Assembly (NCBI GenBank): GCA_003342895.1
Contig: PTFA01000418.1
Location: 62,812 to 126,811 of the forward strand
Length of the DNA stretch: 64,000 bases
From: Casuarius casuarius
Lineage: Eukaryota > Chordata > Aves > Casuariiformes > Casuariidae
Reading direction: 5' to 3'
Shown: in pieces, positions 1 through 14,300 of the stretch
How the letters are laid out: every line of letters begins with the position of its first letter
How positions within the stretch are numbered: position 1 is the stretch's first letter
Program-made: the position numbers and the translations under genes
Notes under the pieces: generated by a model
What the model was told of the DNA's origin: nothing
Database searches by the model: none
The model's input: the letters and a program-made list of their open reading frames with translations, nothing else

Positions 1-3000
1 ACTTGCTCATTTAAACAACCTGAACAGAATTGAAAGGACTTTTGATAGTCTCTAATATGGTTCTTACTAAACTTAAAACTTTAACTTCTGAATGCTGCCA
101 AAATAGTTTCATGTGCTAGTACAAGTCACCAGTTCCCCCTAAAATATCTTGATGCAGTAGCTTGATGCTGTAATAAAAGCTTTCTAGCTCAGCTTAACAT
201 CTCACACCTTCATGTGGGTATTTTTGGAAGGTGCATATTTTATTTATATAAAATTGTTGGAAACATCATTTCATTCTGAGATAAAGCTAGTCTTATAACA
301 TTAGCAGCTAATCAGCAAATCCACTGACTCCTGTGTTAAAGTCAAAGTGAACTTTAATAGATTTACCATAAGGAAGGATGCAGAAGGCAAACTGTCAGCA
401 AACTGGACCGAGTCTTGTCCTGATTACTTCAGCTTGGAGATGTTTCGAGACCCCTTACATAATGCTATTTATTTCACCTGACATTCCAATTGCTCTTTCA
501 AGCATGATTTGTATAAATCAAGTGAGCATCCTCAGTTCCCCCTTCTGGAAGGCTTATCTTCAAAGGCAGCTTGCCCCGCAAAGTGACAGTTCTGGATCTA
601 GACTGCACAGAAGCTGGTCCTTGAACATTTCAGAAGACATATCCCATCCAGACCATCGAGCCCAACAGTGGCATAAAAGCCACATCTCTCCTGGAAAAGC
701 ACAAGCTTGCTCAAAAATAGCTACATACTGCTTAAATGACTTTACAGTTTCATCCACGGCTTAAGAGAGACGTTTGGATGCTTTACCCAAAGACCTCGGA
801 GAATAATGCAAGAGGCAACAGAGAGAAGAGACTTTGACTTTCTAACTCACAGATAGCTGCTCAGGGTTGACCAGCAGCAGAGCACCTCAAACAACAGTGC
901 ACATTACTTTTAGACTTTAAGACTGACTTTTGCCTGGAACAAGCAAGAGGAGGCCACAGCCACAGCCTCTTGTAAATTCTCTGAAACAAATATTTGGGTG
1001 CTCATATACTGCAAAAAAATCCACAAGTAAAAGGTCTATTTTAAGTTAGAAAAAGTGCCAAGTCATCAACAGTTTGCATCTCCAAACAAAATGATTACAG
1101 GATTATGTCTGCAACCTATGAAAGAAAAAGGACTCTATTCTCAAGCACCTGAGTAATTGTAACACAACTGAAGGCAAAGCCACGTCTTTCCAGGCAAATA
1201 TAGAGCACTCATGTGCTGAAATACTGTTTACAACACGGAAGAAAGTCCAGAGCAAAAACTTGATTTATTCTTCTGACAAGTAGCTCAATGTACTTTTAAA
1301 AACCCTGAAGCGGTACTGCCTTTAATCCAGGCTTCTAATTAGCCATACATAATTGAAATATGCAGCTGTTAAAATATTGAGTATAAAAATAAGCACAAGA
1401 ATCATCTTCTACTTGCATGTGCATTTCTCAATTAGTTATGAGATGTTCTATTTTTAAACTCCTACATCACTGAAGAGCAGTCTCACTATTATAACTGAGG
1501 AAGAAAATACTGGGGCCTTGTTATTATCTGATCCATTTCAATTTGCATGTATAAACGATTGAAAACCACAGAAAAATGTCCATTCTGGTCATTATGCTCT
1601 TAAAACAGTTACCTTGTTTTAAACTACATATCACGATATAACAAATAATTTCTGCATCATTTGTAGGTTCTTCGGTCACATCAGTCATTACTTTTCAGAG
1701 ACAACAAAATCAGTAATTGGCATTTTGTTTCCAGGGAAACTAAAAGTCAAAAGAATAATGTGCTCTCTTGAAATGAGTTGGACAGAGGCACTCAAAAGGC
1801 CCACAGATTACCTTGATTTAGGAAGTAATAAAATACAACACTACAGTTTACCATATCATGTTATCTTACAAGCTTCCCACTATTCACAACAGGTACCATA
1901 ACCTTCTAAATATAGAGATTTTACTAAATTCCCACAGATATTTCCTTTGGCAAGATACCTTCTATCTTAAGTGTGATAGGACACTGTAAACCCTGTATAT
2001 ACATTTCTTTACACTATAAACACCTCTTACTGTCATATTACTAACAGAAATAATTTATCATCTTTTGCACAAAATAACCTTCTAGATACAATAAGCAGTC
2101 TGCAATGTTCTAGATAGACTGAGTGTAAATTGAGTTTACTGCAACTATCACCCCTGTTTAATTCTTGGTTTTTAAGGCCCACCTTTTGAATTGGATTCTG
2201 TACATTTAATTCTCAGAGTACGGCTCTGTGACCAATTCAGAAGGACCCAAATCCATGAACAGATTTATTTTTCTCCTCTTGCTGCATTTGTTTTCAGCCA
2301 GAGCTGTTTCCTGATCTGGTCATCAACAACAAAGTTTTAGTACAGCACAAAAGAAATAGTGGCAGGAATATGGGTCTGGGAGCAATGAAACTAAGATAAT
2401 GTCTTCCAACACAAGGGGAACTCAGATCACCATAGGCTGGGCATGAAACTGCATCCCTATTGTCTCCACGCTGGCTACCAGTAAACACTGATGACTTACA
2501 CCTGACACCTTAATTTATCAAGTGATATTATGGAAAAAAAAAATCCTTAAAAACAAATTTTCCATGATACTCTTTTAGAACCATGTGAGCTGTCAATGTT
2601 TCATGCAACTTAATTCAAGTTTAAGATATGAAAAGCAGTATAGCCAGCTCTAAGGGTTCAGAAAAACACGAGCTATGGTCATAATTCAAGTTCTGCAATT
2701 TGAATCCCACTGTCATAATTTTTAAAGGTTACAACCATTGAGGTTTTTTTCCTTGCATTTATTTTTTCCCCAGTTAGGCTTATAATTCTAGGACTTTCTT
2801 CACTACCTTGCAGATTTAGATTATTCTTCTCACACACATAAAAGCTACATTATGAGGTAGTTACCTGATGCCACGACCAGCTCCTATTAAAAAAGATTCA
2901 TTCTTAACAAACAAACAAAAAATCACAACTGAATATAAACACTGGGAAATGGACTAGAACGTAGTTAGAATAGAAATACTTATTATTTAGCACCACCAAG

Positions 3001-6000
3001 GGTGGAACGCAAGGACGTAAGGAATTAACACTGGATGGACGTGGCAGAACTTCATGACAAACAGAGCGCTTTCAATTCCTATTGATAATAGATCTATCTC
3101 TGTGTATCAAAAATGTCCCAAGTTACCCTAAATATAATTCCCTACACCCAAGAAATAAAAATCAAGTAGTATACAATATGAAATATATCCAGGCTTGGAA
3201 AGGAAAACTAGTTCACGACAGTTGGATTTTATAAAAGCTTTCTGTAGTTTTCACTGCAACCTTAGGAGGTGATCCTGAAGTAGTGGATTTAGAGAAGAAA
3301 GACCCAGAAATACCAATCCACTTTCTCACTTTTTTTGCCTTAAAATATAAACAAAAACTCTCTTGTTCCTCATAACATAGTTAAGAGACTTATAGTTAAT
3401 AAAGTTTAATTAGCACTCCTGTGAAGCCTAAACTAAGTATAAGAGGTGGTAGTTAGATAAACAGTGATAGCTACGGAAAAGGCACACTTACTCCTAAATT
3501 TTAAAAGCACATATCGCCATACTTCAAGGCTGTTCAAACCCTGTATTCTATACAGCTGCTCAAGCCTGTACTCTATTGATGCATGGAAGAGCTTAAGCCT
3601 CATAATAATAATCGTTCTTTATATTATTGACTAACCAAGTGTCATGTATCATTTTAATTACTTGCCTAGTCAGATATTGTCAAATGCTAAACTACTAACT
3701 AAGCCCATATTGGTTGTAAAGTCAGGTTTAGAAACAACTTGTGAAGTGATCATGATAGGAGTGCATCAGATAGAATAATCCTTATGTTAAGGTGCAGAGT
3801 TGCTTGGGTTAGTGTTGGAACAGAATGTCATTTTAGGGCTACCTAACAGAAGTAGCTGAATTATTTTAGAAAATCATCACAAACATTTATTACCAAAATC
3901 TGTAGTTTGGCATACCAACTTCTGTCTCCCTGTGTTCCTGCAGCTTGCTTGGTGACATCATATACATTTTACTACCTCTGAATTAAAAAGCTCTCCATCA
4001 GAAATCACTTTACTGTGAGGTATTGGCAGCCTTCAGTCAAGTTGCCCCTTTCAGCTGGCAAAAGATAAGTTTAGCTCCTTTATCATCTTCCCCAGATGTG
4101 TTTTCTAGATCATGATTCACACCTATAAGTCCTTTCTGAATACATTTGCAGTGTTTTAGCTGATTACACTGTAAGGTAAGGGCCCTCAAATTTACAGATA
4201 TTTTCAGATCAATCATCTAGTTTTTAATCCAGTGCATGCTACGCTGATTTTGTCTGGGACAGATTCATCCCTCTACCCTTTTTTCCAAGCTTTTGCTCTT
4301 TCCTAGAAATGACATCAGATTTATTCTGCACTCCAAAAATTGACTACATAAATAAAACTATCTTAACATTTTGGTAGGCCTAATTTATTGTGTTTAATAT
4401 TGTTTCTACTATTCTTCCTATATTAACAAATCTGTATTTACTGGCACATTCTGTTCTCTTTACCTAGCCTTCTCGCACCATTTTCATCATGTCTCCTCAG
4501 TACTCCATGCAAAAAGAGCATCGCCAACTAAGAATATACATTGACTTACTTCTTAAGACAACTGCAAGTTTTTCAGCCACTTAACTTTTGCAATGTTCTT
4601 AAAGTCTTTTAATTTATGTATTCACTCATATACAGAACAATTTCTGTAGATTAAATATTGATCTTCACCATGATCCACTATAAATGCTCTGTTAATACAT
4701 ATAAATTATCAAATTCTTTAGGAGATTATATAGTTTAGGGCAAATCCCACTTGTTTTACTCATGTAAATAGTCCCGCTTATGTCAACAGAATTTTGAAAG
4801 TAAATAGAAAAAGGATTTGATTATGTTGACTCAAATACAAAGGTTTCCCATACCTTCTGTGTGCGTGCAGGAGAGATGGTCCTACGTCAAGCACAAAACC
4901 CCAGTCATATCTTAGAGCAGAAGCTTCCAAATACCTACAAAACCCTTAAGAACCTTTTTCCCTAATTTTTAATCTGTGATCATGACTCCATCTAGGATAC
5001 ACCATCTTACTTTTAAAGATATGGCTCATTACTGCCTACAACTACTTATAAGTCTTCTGAGGTTGCGTGCAAGGCTGCAGTAAAGAAGAATGCTTAGAAA
5101 TACTTCAAACTACAAATATGTGAATATATCCAGTTATTTTTGGCATGCCACTACGGAGAGTGATGAAAAATACAGCAAATTCAAGCCTATAAGAAGGTGC
5201 AGCAGAAGCAATTACTGGCCCTCTAAAACCCAGTGCTTCTGACACAACATCCTCATCACCATAAGCTGCAGCTGACTGGCAGTAATACTGCTGACATATA
5301 GTACAGCTGGCATTACTTTGTTTATACATGTTTAACTGCTATTAGACAGTGTTTCTTAAAAAAAATCTGGTCTAGTTTTTCTTGAAAGGTAGTGACATGT
5401 CAAGAAGTGAATTAGGACTAACTATTTAACAAACCTGTTCCTGGAGCTTCTACCCTGTACCAGTCTTAATATCAAAACCAGATTTTTTTATAATGGGTAA
5501 GTAAACCTGTCTGGGCCTTTTGGAGACCTGGTGACAGTGAAGGCACAATTTTGGGCAAAGATAAAAATGACAAAAAATTTGGCAAATCTATAAGCTGTAG
5601 ACATCTAGCCGCTGCTGTCATGCAAAGCCTTGGTCAAAGAAACAGTATTTATCTTAGAATATAGTCTATCTGATATTAGGAACATCATGTATTCTCTGAA
5701 TTTGTAGAAATTTATGAATAAAGAGTAAATGTATTAAAAAAAAATCCCAGAACACCACAACAATCCTTTCAACAGCCATACAGTTATTGCCCTAGTATAT
5801 AAAATCTATCATCACAGAGCAGCAAGAGTAACAAGTAGCAATTTTGGTTCTCAGAACCAAAATTAAAGAAGCAGTCATTTCTAAGGCATCTGAATTACTG
5901 AGAGTGAGAAGAGCTTTCAGGAACCAAAATCTGACCTGCAGTTCTGCACCTCTTCACTTCTGTCATTAGTACTTCAGGACCTAACAGTTGCTTCAAGCAA

Positions 6001-7983
6001 AAACAGTTTTTTGGCACCCTCTAGAGGTTTTGCTCCTACAGAGAAACAATTCAGAAGACAGAGATAATTATAATTTTCATAAAATTTGAGAGGTTAAAAT
6101 CCAAAATTCAAGCCTGAAATAAACACAGGCTGGTATAAAAAGGTTCATTTTAGAAGGAAAAAAAAAAAAAAAAAAACACAACACAGGTACAATTTTGTTT
6201 TCATTGTGTGTGATCAGATTGCTTGCCTCATTTAAATAGCCTGGGACTGATGGATCTACAGGAACAGAACAACAACAAAAAAAAATAGAAGAGTACTGCA
6301 CAACTAATGCTCTCCTACTAAAAAACAGAGGAATCTAATTTCTACCACATAGCTCTGGAGTATTAGAAACTTTAATGTTATACTTAGTTTATTAATAAAC
6401 AAAACAAAACCAAAGATGGCTAGAAAAATAATTAACAATGGATAACCCATCCATGCAACACTAAAATAATACTCCAAACCTTACTTGCCACCCAAACTTT
6501 TCATGAACAGAATTTAAATTTTATTCATATTCCATAAATACAATCACCAGATCTGTCATCATTTGTCCAGCCCCTTCCTGCCACCAAGCCCTAGGCATGT
6601 GAAGTATGGAAGGAAAAAAGACTTTCTATTACAAAACTGTTTCCTCCATATTTTCTGATCTTTTTGATCAAGTTGATGTTAGGATGCAACTTCCAATATA
6701 ATTAGGAAGCATCTGTCCAGACCCTGGTAGCTCATGCTCTCCAAGTCCAAGACAAATGTGCTCAAACACTAGACATTAACTTTCTGCTACTGTCACCCCG
6801 CAAGACTGAAAATACAGGGTCTTTCAAACACTTACATGGATTGAAGCAACTTCCTCAAAACCAAGCAGAAAACAAGAGCTCAGTTAAGATGCTTCATTAT
6901 GGAAGAAAAAATTACAATGTGAATATTAAAAATGCACTTTGTTCCTATCATAAAAATGTGTATTTGAAGTATTTATTCTTTGAAAAGCCTGAAAATGCAA
7001 GCCATCAATCCAATGCTTTCCCGTCAGCCACAGAAACCACTGGTCTTCTGCTGCAAATATCTCTTACTTGCTTAAGAAGGCAAATCAAAAACACATTGAT
7101 TAGTGTCTCCAAGGTATTTCAGTAATAATAGAAAAGTGTGACCATTCTATATTTTGTTCTCCAGTTGCAGTATTGGAATAATCTGAGACATAGACAACAC
7201 TTTATTCTAAGTAGATGGCTGTATCAGTGGCTGGTGAAATCAAATGAAGACCAAGTGCTAACAAAATCATACCATGTCTGATTCAGAGAAAATTGTAATA
7301 AGACTCTTGAAATCTCTTGATGATGGCTCTTCAGGGATCCAGCTCTATTTGTTACGAATTTCAGTTTTCGAGGGACTAACTCTTGCATGTAGAGGAGCTG
7401 GTCTTAGGCAAGGCTGAATGATGCTACACAGACACTCTCCTCATTGCAGGCATATGATCTTTACTAGAAACACCGCAAAGCCTTGAGGTCCTTTACATAC
7501 TGCTGTGTAAGCTCTCAGGTAGCCTCAGGACATTCAGTCACCATTTACCTGCCAAGAAACTTTTCCTGCACACAGGACAAGGCACAGTAACCAATGCATC
7601 CAATGCTGAATCTGAAGACCACATACAGACTCTAGTTAGCAGAGAAATCAGTTGCCTACTGTGTTAAAAGCAAGTGTCAGTGGGAATGCATCATGTCCAT
7701 GCTCAAGTTCCTTCCTTGGTCCCAAACAACAACTATCCTAGGTCAAGCCCTATTACTCATTCCATATTAAGTAACAGTTAAACTGAAGTTAGAGCTCACC
7801 AATATCTGAATTTCTCTGAGACAGTGCAGATGTCAAAGGAAAAGACAAAGAACAGTCATGAATTGTTTATCTAGAAATGCGGCCCTCTGCCTTAAAACAA
7901 ACAAACAAGAATCTCAACATCTCTCCCTATTGAGAAAGGCATTCTGCTGTAAATGATGATCCTAATATGAATGCCCCATGAAA
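1..7983. other. AT-rich non-coding DNA, no gene recognised
   Basis: No exon-like structure, RNA gene or recent transposon is recognisable. Open frames are short and scattered over both strands. The largest are 378-764 (plus) and 560-757 (minus), which overlap each other and match no family I know. Simple sequence includes an A-rich run at about 6160-6177 and AAAC-type runs near 2910 and 7895. The stretch around 4060-4150 weakly resembles an antisense CR1 3' ORF segment, but too little is conserved to call it. If the minus-strand gene suggested by the CpG island is real, this could be a distal part of its first intron. Confidence 0.5.
5840..5864. repeat. Perfect 25-base palindrome
   Basis: The arms 5840-5851 (AATTTTGGTTCT) and 5853-5864 (AGAACCAAAATT) are exact reverse complements around a single central C. 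Such a sequence can extrude as a cruciform or bind a symmetric dimeric factor. No gene or repeat family explains it. A chance origin is possible given the window length and AT content. Confidence 0.75.
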
Positions 7984-9312
7984 ACCCTGCTCAAAGCAGA
8001 GTCAACAAGAGCAGGCTGTTAAGGACGGTGTCCAGAAAGCTTTTGAATATCTCCATGGATCAAGACTCCACAACCTGTCTGAGCAATCTACTCCAGTGTT
8101 AACTCATCCTTACACTGTTTAAAAAAAAAAAAAAAAAAAGTTTTCTTATTTTTAAATGGAGTTGCCTGTATTTCAGTTTGTGATTACTGCCTCTTGTCCT
8201 GCCACTGGTCACCACTGAGAAAAGTCTGGCCCCGTCTACTTTACACTCTCCCATCAGATATTTATACACACTGATAAGATCCCCCATGAGCTTTCTCCAG
8301 GCTAAAAGGTCCCAGCTCTCTCAGCCTTGTGCTGGGGAGCCCAGCACTGGACCCAGCACTCCAGGTGTGGCCTCACCAGGGCTGAGTAGACAGGAAGCAG
8401 AAGGATCACCTCCCTCAACCTGCGGGCAATGATCTCCCTAACACAGCCCAGGATGCTGTTGGCCTTCCTTGCCACAAGGGCACATTGTTGGCTCATGTTC
8501 AACTTGTCGTCCATCAGGACCCCCAGGTGCCTGTCTGCAAAGCTGCTCTCCAGCAGGTCAGCCCCCAGCCTGTACTGGTGAATAGGATTGTTCCTCCTCA
8601 GGTGCAGGGCTTTGCTGAACTTCACGAAATTCACGTTGGCCAATTCTCCAGCCTTTTGAGGTCCCTCTGAATGGCAGCACAACTCTGGTGTATAAACCAC
8701 TCCTCCCAATTTTGTATCATCAGCAAACTTGCTGAGGGTGCAACTCTGTCCCATCATCTGGTTCATTAATGAAAATGAAAAATAGTAAACAGTATTGGCC
8801 CCAGTATCGACCTTTGGGGTACACCACTAGTGACTGGCCTCCAGTCGGACTTTGCGTGGCTGATCATAATTCTTTAAGCCTGGCAGTTCAGCCAGTTTTC
8901 AGTCTACCTCATCATCCATACTGTACTTCATCAGTTTGTCCATAAGGACGTTATGGGAGACTCTGTCAAAAGCCTTACTAAAATCAAGATAAACAACATG
9001 CCCTGCTCTCCCTTTATTCATCAAGCCAGTCATGTCATCCTAAAAGGCTATCAGGTTGGTCAAGTATGATTTCTGCTTCATAAATCCATGTTGACTATTC
9101 CCAATCACCTTCTTGTCCTTCAAATGTTTGAAAATAGCTTCCAGGAGGATTTGCTCCATCATCTTTCCAGGTATCCTGGCGAGGCTGACTAGCCACAGTA
9201 GTTCCCTGGATCATCCTTCTTGCCCTTCTTGAAGGCAGGGTTGATGTTTGCCTTCCAGTCCTCAGGAACCTCCCCTGATTGTCATGACCTTTCAAAGATA
9301 ATTATCAGAGAC
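7984..9312 (-). mobile_element. CR1 LINE, 5'-truncated 3' portion (minus strand)
   Basis: Read on the minus strand, this is the distal part of a CR1 non-LTR retrotransposon. The 3' untranslated region lies at the low-coordinate end, with the familiar CR1 phrases about sequences near 'agactccacaacctg' and 'ggcccagctctctcag'. Upstream of it is the C-terminal part of the reverse transcriptase. A frame at 8302-8766 encodes 154 residues and includes TLSKFADDTKLGG, whose FADD (residues 14-17) is the CR1 form of the reverse-transcriptase catalytic YADD box. Further upstream (about 8770-9312) CR1 similarity continues but is broken by frame changes and stops. The 5' part, including the rest of ORF2 and ORF1, is absent, as usual for CR1 copies. 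An A19 run at about 8121-8139 interrupts the 3' untranslated region. The element cannot be autonomous. Confidence 0.93.
8302..8766 (-). pseudogene. CR1 reverse-transcriptase C-terminal fragment
   Basis: This open frame of 154 codons lies inside the CR1 copy. It holds the FADD catalytic motif near the start (residues 14-17). Beyond it is the conserved distal CR1 region, including HLGVLMDDKLNMSQQCA and the ANSILGC and VRPHLE blocks, typical of the domain that follows the catalytic motif. A full CR1 ORF2 protein also carries an apurinic endonuclease domain and the earlier reverse-transcriptase motifs; those are missing or frameshifted here. The ATG at 8766 is an internal methionine and not the native start. 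The frame is a relic with no expected host function. Confidence 0.88.
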
Positions 9313-10775
9313 TTTAAATCTCCTAAAACTAGTACAAAAGTAGAATTTTTACCTAGGAGATGCACAGGTATCATGATGACAAATGGTGATAAAAACCCTG
9401 AAGTGGATTAATAGAAACTTCTTGTCCACTCTCCAGCGGACAAACATACTGTTGTCTACGTGATAGCTCTGAAGTACAAGCCAGCTATTTACTAACATTT
9501 GATCAGATACATTCTTGCTTCAGTAATGGAGTCCACACTGGAATAAAAGACAATTACAGTTGGAACCAACCTAAGATATCTTTGTAGTCACAGAGTAATA
9601 ACAAGATGTCACAGAATTACATGTTATCATGGTTGTGAGGAGTGAACTCTGGTTATCTTTCACCAGGAATAGTCTATGCTGTAACTCAGCAAAAAACATA
9701 TCCAAAGCTAGCAGGCCAGGGGCTGAAAACACAAGCATGTGAAGCCTGGAACAAAGCTCATGAGAGTAGAGATTGAGTAATGTCAGGGAAGAGTGCCCAA
9801 CTGTACAACAGTTGGGGGAGGGGGGAGGGGAGGAATCAAATATTATGCATCCTCTGAGCATGCAAAGGAATTCAAGGTAAACCTACTCTGGGATATACAC
9901 ACATACAGTTAAACGTAGCTCCTAGCAACTGCAGTTTTTAAACTGGAATTTCTCCTCAGATTACATCTTTAGGAAACATCATTGTCTTTACATTGTATTT
10001 ACCCTTTTGAGGTGTAAGTGGTATGTAAAATACATAAGTCTTACTGACTGTAATCTGACCACACAAAGGAACAATGGACAGGAAAATCAGTAAAGTGCTT
10101 TGAGCAGCTCCTAGAAGAGAATTATATAAAAACATGAAGGGCAATCACTTTAGGTATGTGCATTTAGGACACAGATATTTAGATTAGGGGGCAGATATTC
10201 TAAAATTCAGTGGACATTTATGAAGTATTCATAGGCCATACTTTCAAGGCTGACTGCAAGTGCATAAGTGGACTGAACTTCCAAAAATTAGATTTTAATG
10301 AAAAAAAAAAAAAGCAAAACTTTGTTTATTTTAACTGAAATAGCATCAGCTATGAGAGCTGCAACTCATTTTTCACGTAATTAATATTCAACAAATTGTA
10401 TTTCTTAAGATTAGTGTTCTGTTTTAAATAAATTTCTGCTTGTATGTTATGTTTAACACCTGTAAAATATTCCAGAAAAATGAAGATAGTCTGTAATATG
10501 GCCAAAACTATCATTATACACTCTTGCCGTCACCAAAGCTATTACCTATACTCAAAGTATTTTACTTTGCTTTTGACATATGGAATGAGAAAGGCAACTG
10601 CTACCTAATACACAACAAAGCATATTTTATTGTTTTGTAATAACATTCTGACATTTTGATTCAAGAAAAAAAGACTGTCCTTTTTCGTTGGAGAAGCAGT
10701 TTTTCTGAGTATCCGCACTAGCCTAGAAATATTTTTCCTCCTCCACCCCTACGCTCTTTCCATTTTATTTCTGTA

Positions 10776-10793
10776 TGTTGTTGTTGTTGTTGT
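10776..10793. repeat. TTG/TGT microsatellite
   Basis: About five uninterrupted TTG units follow a T-rich stretch. It is a short simple repeat of no evident function and is likely to vary in length between individuals. Confidence 0.85.
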
Positions 10794-11307
10794 AAGGAAG
10801 GGGAAAGAGTTCTCGTATCACTGGTTTACTCCTCACATCCTCACTGAAGCTGATATTGGCCTGAAATTCTGATCCACTGAGCCAGGCCAAAGAAAGCCTA
10901 CATTCCTCAACCATCTATCCCCCCCACCACTCGTTATTTGGTTTGTTTCTTGTTTTGGGGTTTTTTTTCTTTAAAAAATGAATGTCAAGAAAAACAATCT
11001 CAAAAAAGACCATTTCTGATATATCATATTAAAAGCTCTTGGGTATTTTTAAGATATTATTTTTAAGAAATGAGAATAGCATTTACTGTTTTGTGAAAGT
11101 GATGGAAAATTGCTGAGAGATTGTCCGAATATTCTAAAGCCTACTCACGCCGAATTAAGGATTTTGGTGACAGAGATTTAATTTCTTCACCATCAGCTTG
11201 ACTCCTATTTGAAGGAAGCCTTCTAAGGACTTAGAAAGCTCAGGCACCTGTCCCTGACCCTCCTGCTGTAACTGAGGCTGCTTAGTGCTTTTTGCTTTAA
11301 ACAAAAA

Positions 11308-11371
11308 AGGAAGGAGAGAGGGAGGGAGGGAAGGAGGGAAGGAGGGAAGGAAGGAGGGAGGGAGGGAAGGA
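11308..11371. repeat. Purine microsatellite (AGGG/AAGG)n
   Basis: About 64 bases contain only A and G on the plus strand and alternate GGGA and GGAA units. Such pure polypurine runs can form triplex or G-rich structures. It generates a proline/serine-rich antisense frame (11223-11474), which should not be read as a protein. Confidence 0.9.
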
Positions 11372-14300
11372 AAATTACCCTTGGTGTGAAGGTAAGGCCT
11401 GAGCAGAAGCTGTCAGTGCCCAGGTCTCTCTCATAACATGCAATGGAAACACAGAGCAACAGATTCTCACTCATGAGTTTAATAACATTCCTTATCTGTC
11501 ACATGTTAATATAATACGAAGTAAGGGACCGGCAGCAGTGTATTTGCTGAAACTCTGTACAGCTTCATTATTCTTGGAGAAGCAAGTCCTCTTTTGTTTT
11601 GTTTTTAAAGCTTCTTATGCCAAATGAACCAATATAGCTTAATTTTTCCCCTTTCTTTTCCCCCTCCAAATTACTCACCTTTTACTTATGAGTAAATATT
11701 CATTTTCAAAAAGATACACAAGCAGAGCAATGGTATTTGCTGTTTTGGAAAAGAGCCTTTTGGATCACATACAACATGTTATTACCTACTCTGGGAAAGT
11801 GTCATATGGAGTCAAGCAAAAGTGAGTTTTTGACATCCAGGTGTCGATGGCAGCATAACAAGAGCCAAGCATTTGCTTGAGCAGCACGGAAAGAGTCATG
11901 TGCTCTTGAAGACAGAGTGCAGAGACAACCAGGACCCTGCTTTCAGGCTTGCACCTGACCTAATTTCAGCACCTCTAAACTTGTTTTCCCTTCACCACTC
12001 CCGTTAGCTAGGTTTTTGAACTCTTCACCACAAGGACCATCTGTGAGCATGTTTTGGACAGCACCAGTTCAACAGGGGCGTGATCTAAATTGAGTCGTCA
12101 AAACACTGATGCGGTACAAAATAAAAAGCCCCCACTATGTTTGATTGCTTCTGTGATTGATAAATTAACATTACAGTCTGTTACTCCATCTGCATGCCCA
12201 CATATGCTCTTTCATATATGGAACAGTTAATGAATCTACAGCACATGGTTTTCTAAACATTCACTGAGAGGGCTTTGGTTATAAGCCACTCTGCAGATGA
12301 AGATACTGCTGAAGTGTACTTACGATGGTGCTACTTTTGTTTGTTATTCCTTGCAAAAGGTCAGGGATTAACTCAGTGGCATTGAGCTCACTACTGGTAC
12401 ACTCAGTGTGCCAAGAGGTGAAACGCTGGGAAATTTAAAACCAGCTTCAAGCTCCTCTTTTAACTTATGTTTTATTTCAAACAGATCCAGCTTCCTAACA
12501 GTATCAGCCTACTGAAATCCAGTTGCAATAGAAAGCAAATACATTTCCACTCAGAAGGGCTGAAAAAATTGGCTCCATATAGGTACGGTGACAGGAAAGT
12601 TTGAAACAAGACCTGCCAGCAGAATGGCTGAAGGAATTCCCTGGGCTTCTACAACAAGCTAGCCTACATCTACAAGTAGCAGCTTAAGCCCCTTTCTGAC
12701 ACCTTTTTGAATCATAAAACAATTTTAGCTATAAACATTATTTCTAGAAAGTAGTATAAGAAACTGTAGAGGGATGCAAATAAGTAACACATGCACAGTT
12801 GCTAGCAAGTGATAGCACTCACATTCTGTCACAGAGCTGGAGAGATCCCAGATGTTTACAGGGGAGTGGGGCTGGGGGAGGAACAACAGAATTCACAAGC
12901 TAACAGATATTTCCATGATGTTCTGTTTAAGCTATTAATGACTGTTTCGAAACAGCAGAACAAAAAGTTTTCACAATGGAGAAAATCTGCATCAAAAATA
13001 TTTTTAAAAGAATTAAAGGAGAGGCAGTACTGCTTTAAACGTTTGCTATGTTTTTGGGCAATATTTGAAATTCATATTTAGGTAATACTAAAAATTTGGT
13101 ATATTTGTTCAAGCTTCAAAAGGTTTGCATGTAAAAATGGCCAGATCTTAAATTACAAGCCCATTTTTATTCTTCTCCTCTACATGCATATAAGAAAGAG
13201 ATGAAGGTTAAAACATCAGAAACATTACACAATGTTCTGTAAATTCATTCAGCAGCACAAGTTACCTTTTTGAAGGAGCTCTGAAATGATTCATGTGCAA
13301 AAAAAAAAAAAGCTTTTTGCTGTCCTTACTTTCTCCAGCTGTTCCTGTAAAATGCAGAAGTATAGCTGTCTTTCGTAAAAACACTTGCTATCTCAAAAAT
13401 GGTATTGTGAAATAAATCACAAGTTTCTAGCTCTTTCCTATAAACTAACAAGTTGCACATGGATGGGAATGGAACACAAAACTAAAACTATTTCAACTGT
13501 CTTCAAATTTCATTCAAGCAGTAGAGGATTCATTGCAATGATTTTACTTCTTTCAGCTGATCCAAAGCCAAAAATATGTCTCGACTATTCCAGTAGGCAA
13601 GATTCTTGATGAATTACAGAGGCAACCTGAGATGCTGTTTGGTATCATTTACTGCTGAGCTGATTTCAGAGCAGCCACTAAAACTTCATGCTACAGTTCC
13701 ACATACACAATTCTACCATTACATTTCCTCCACCAGCTTGTACAGCATTTCTCTCACATAAATATACACCCTCAAGTACAATTTTACACTTTTGCCTGCC
13801 TCTCGTATACCATTTGCCTAATCTAGGTGCACCATAACTGTTCTTAAAAATTCTATTCTTGTTCGATTTTCACTGTAGCAGGAATATTTTTGCTTAAAAA
13901 AAAAAAGTAACAAACTTTACCTATACCAAATCCAAAAGTCACATTAATTAATTCTCAGCCAGCAACCACCTGAAGGTCTGATCCCTCTCCAACAGATAGC
14001 CGAAAGCTGTTACTGGATCTTATTAGAAGTTTGCTTATAACTTCTTCTTGCTATATCCTACATTTGATTGAATACAAGCTGATACTGGAAAATTCACAAC
14101 AATTTATAGAAGAAACAATTCAGAAAACATCCAGATTTAGAAAAACAAAGGAAACAATCTTTTACTTCAGTGACATGACACAGATATTCTGATTCCTAGA
14201 AAGGAAAATGCAGCTCAAACATCGACACAATATTAGCTCTTACTCAGAGAAAGTCACGTCACATGCTAGGAAAAGAAAAGGGATAACAGACAGCCAAATT

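Noticed and set aside
9095..9295. 66-codon minus frame
   Set aside because: It is an out-of-frame reading of the CR1 ORF2 relic and not a separate gene.
11223..11474. 83-codon minus frame rich in Pro, Ser and Leu
   Set aside because: It is a translation of the AGGG purine microsatellite.
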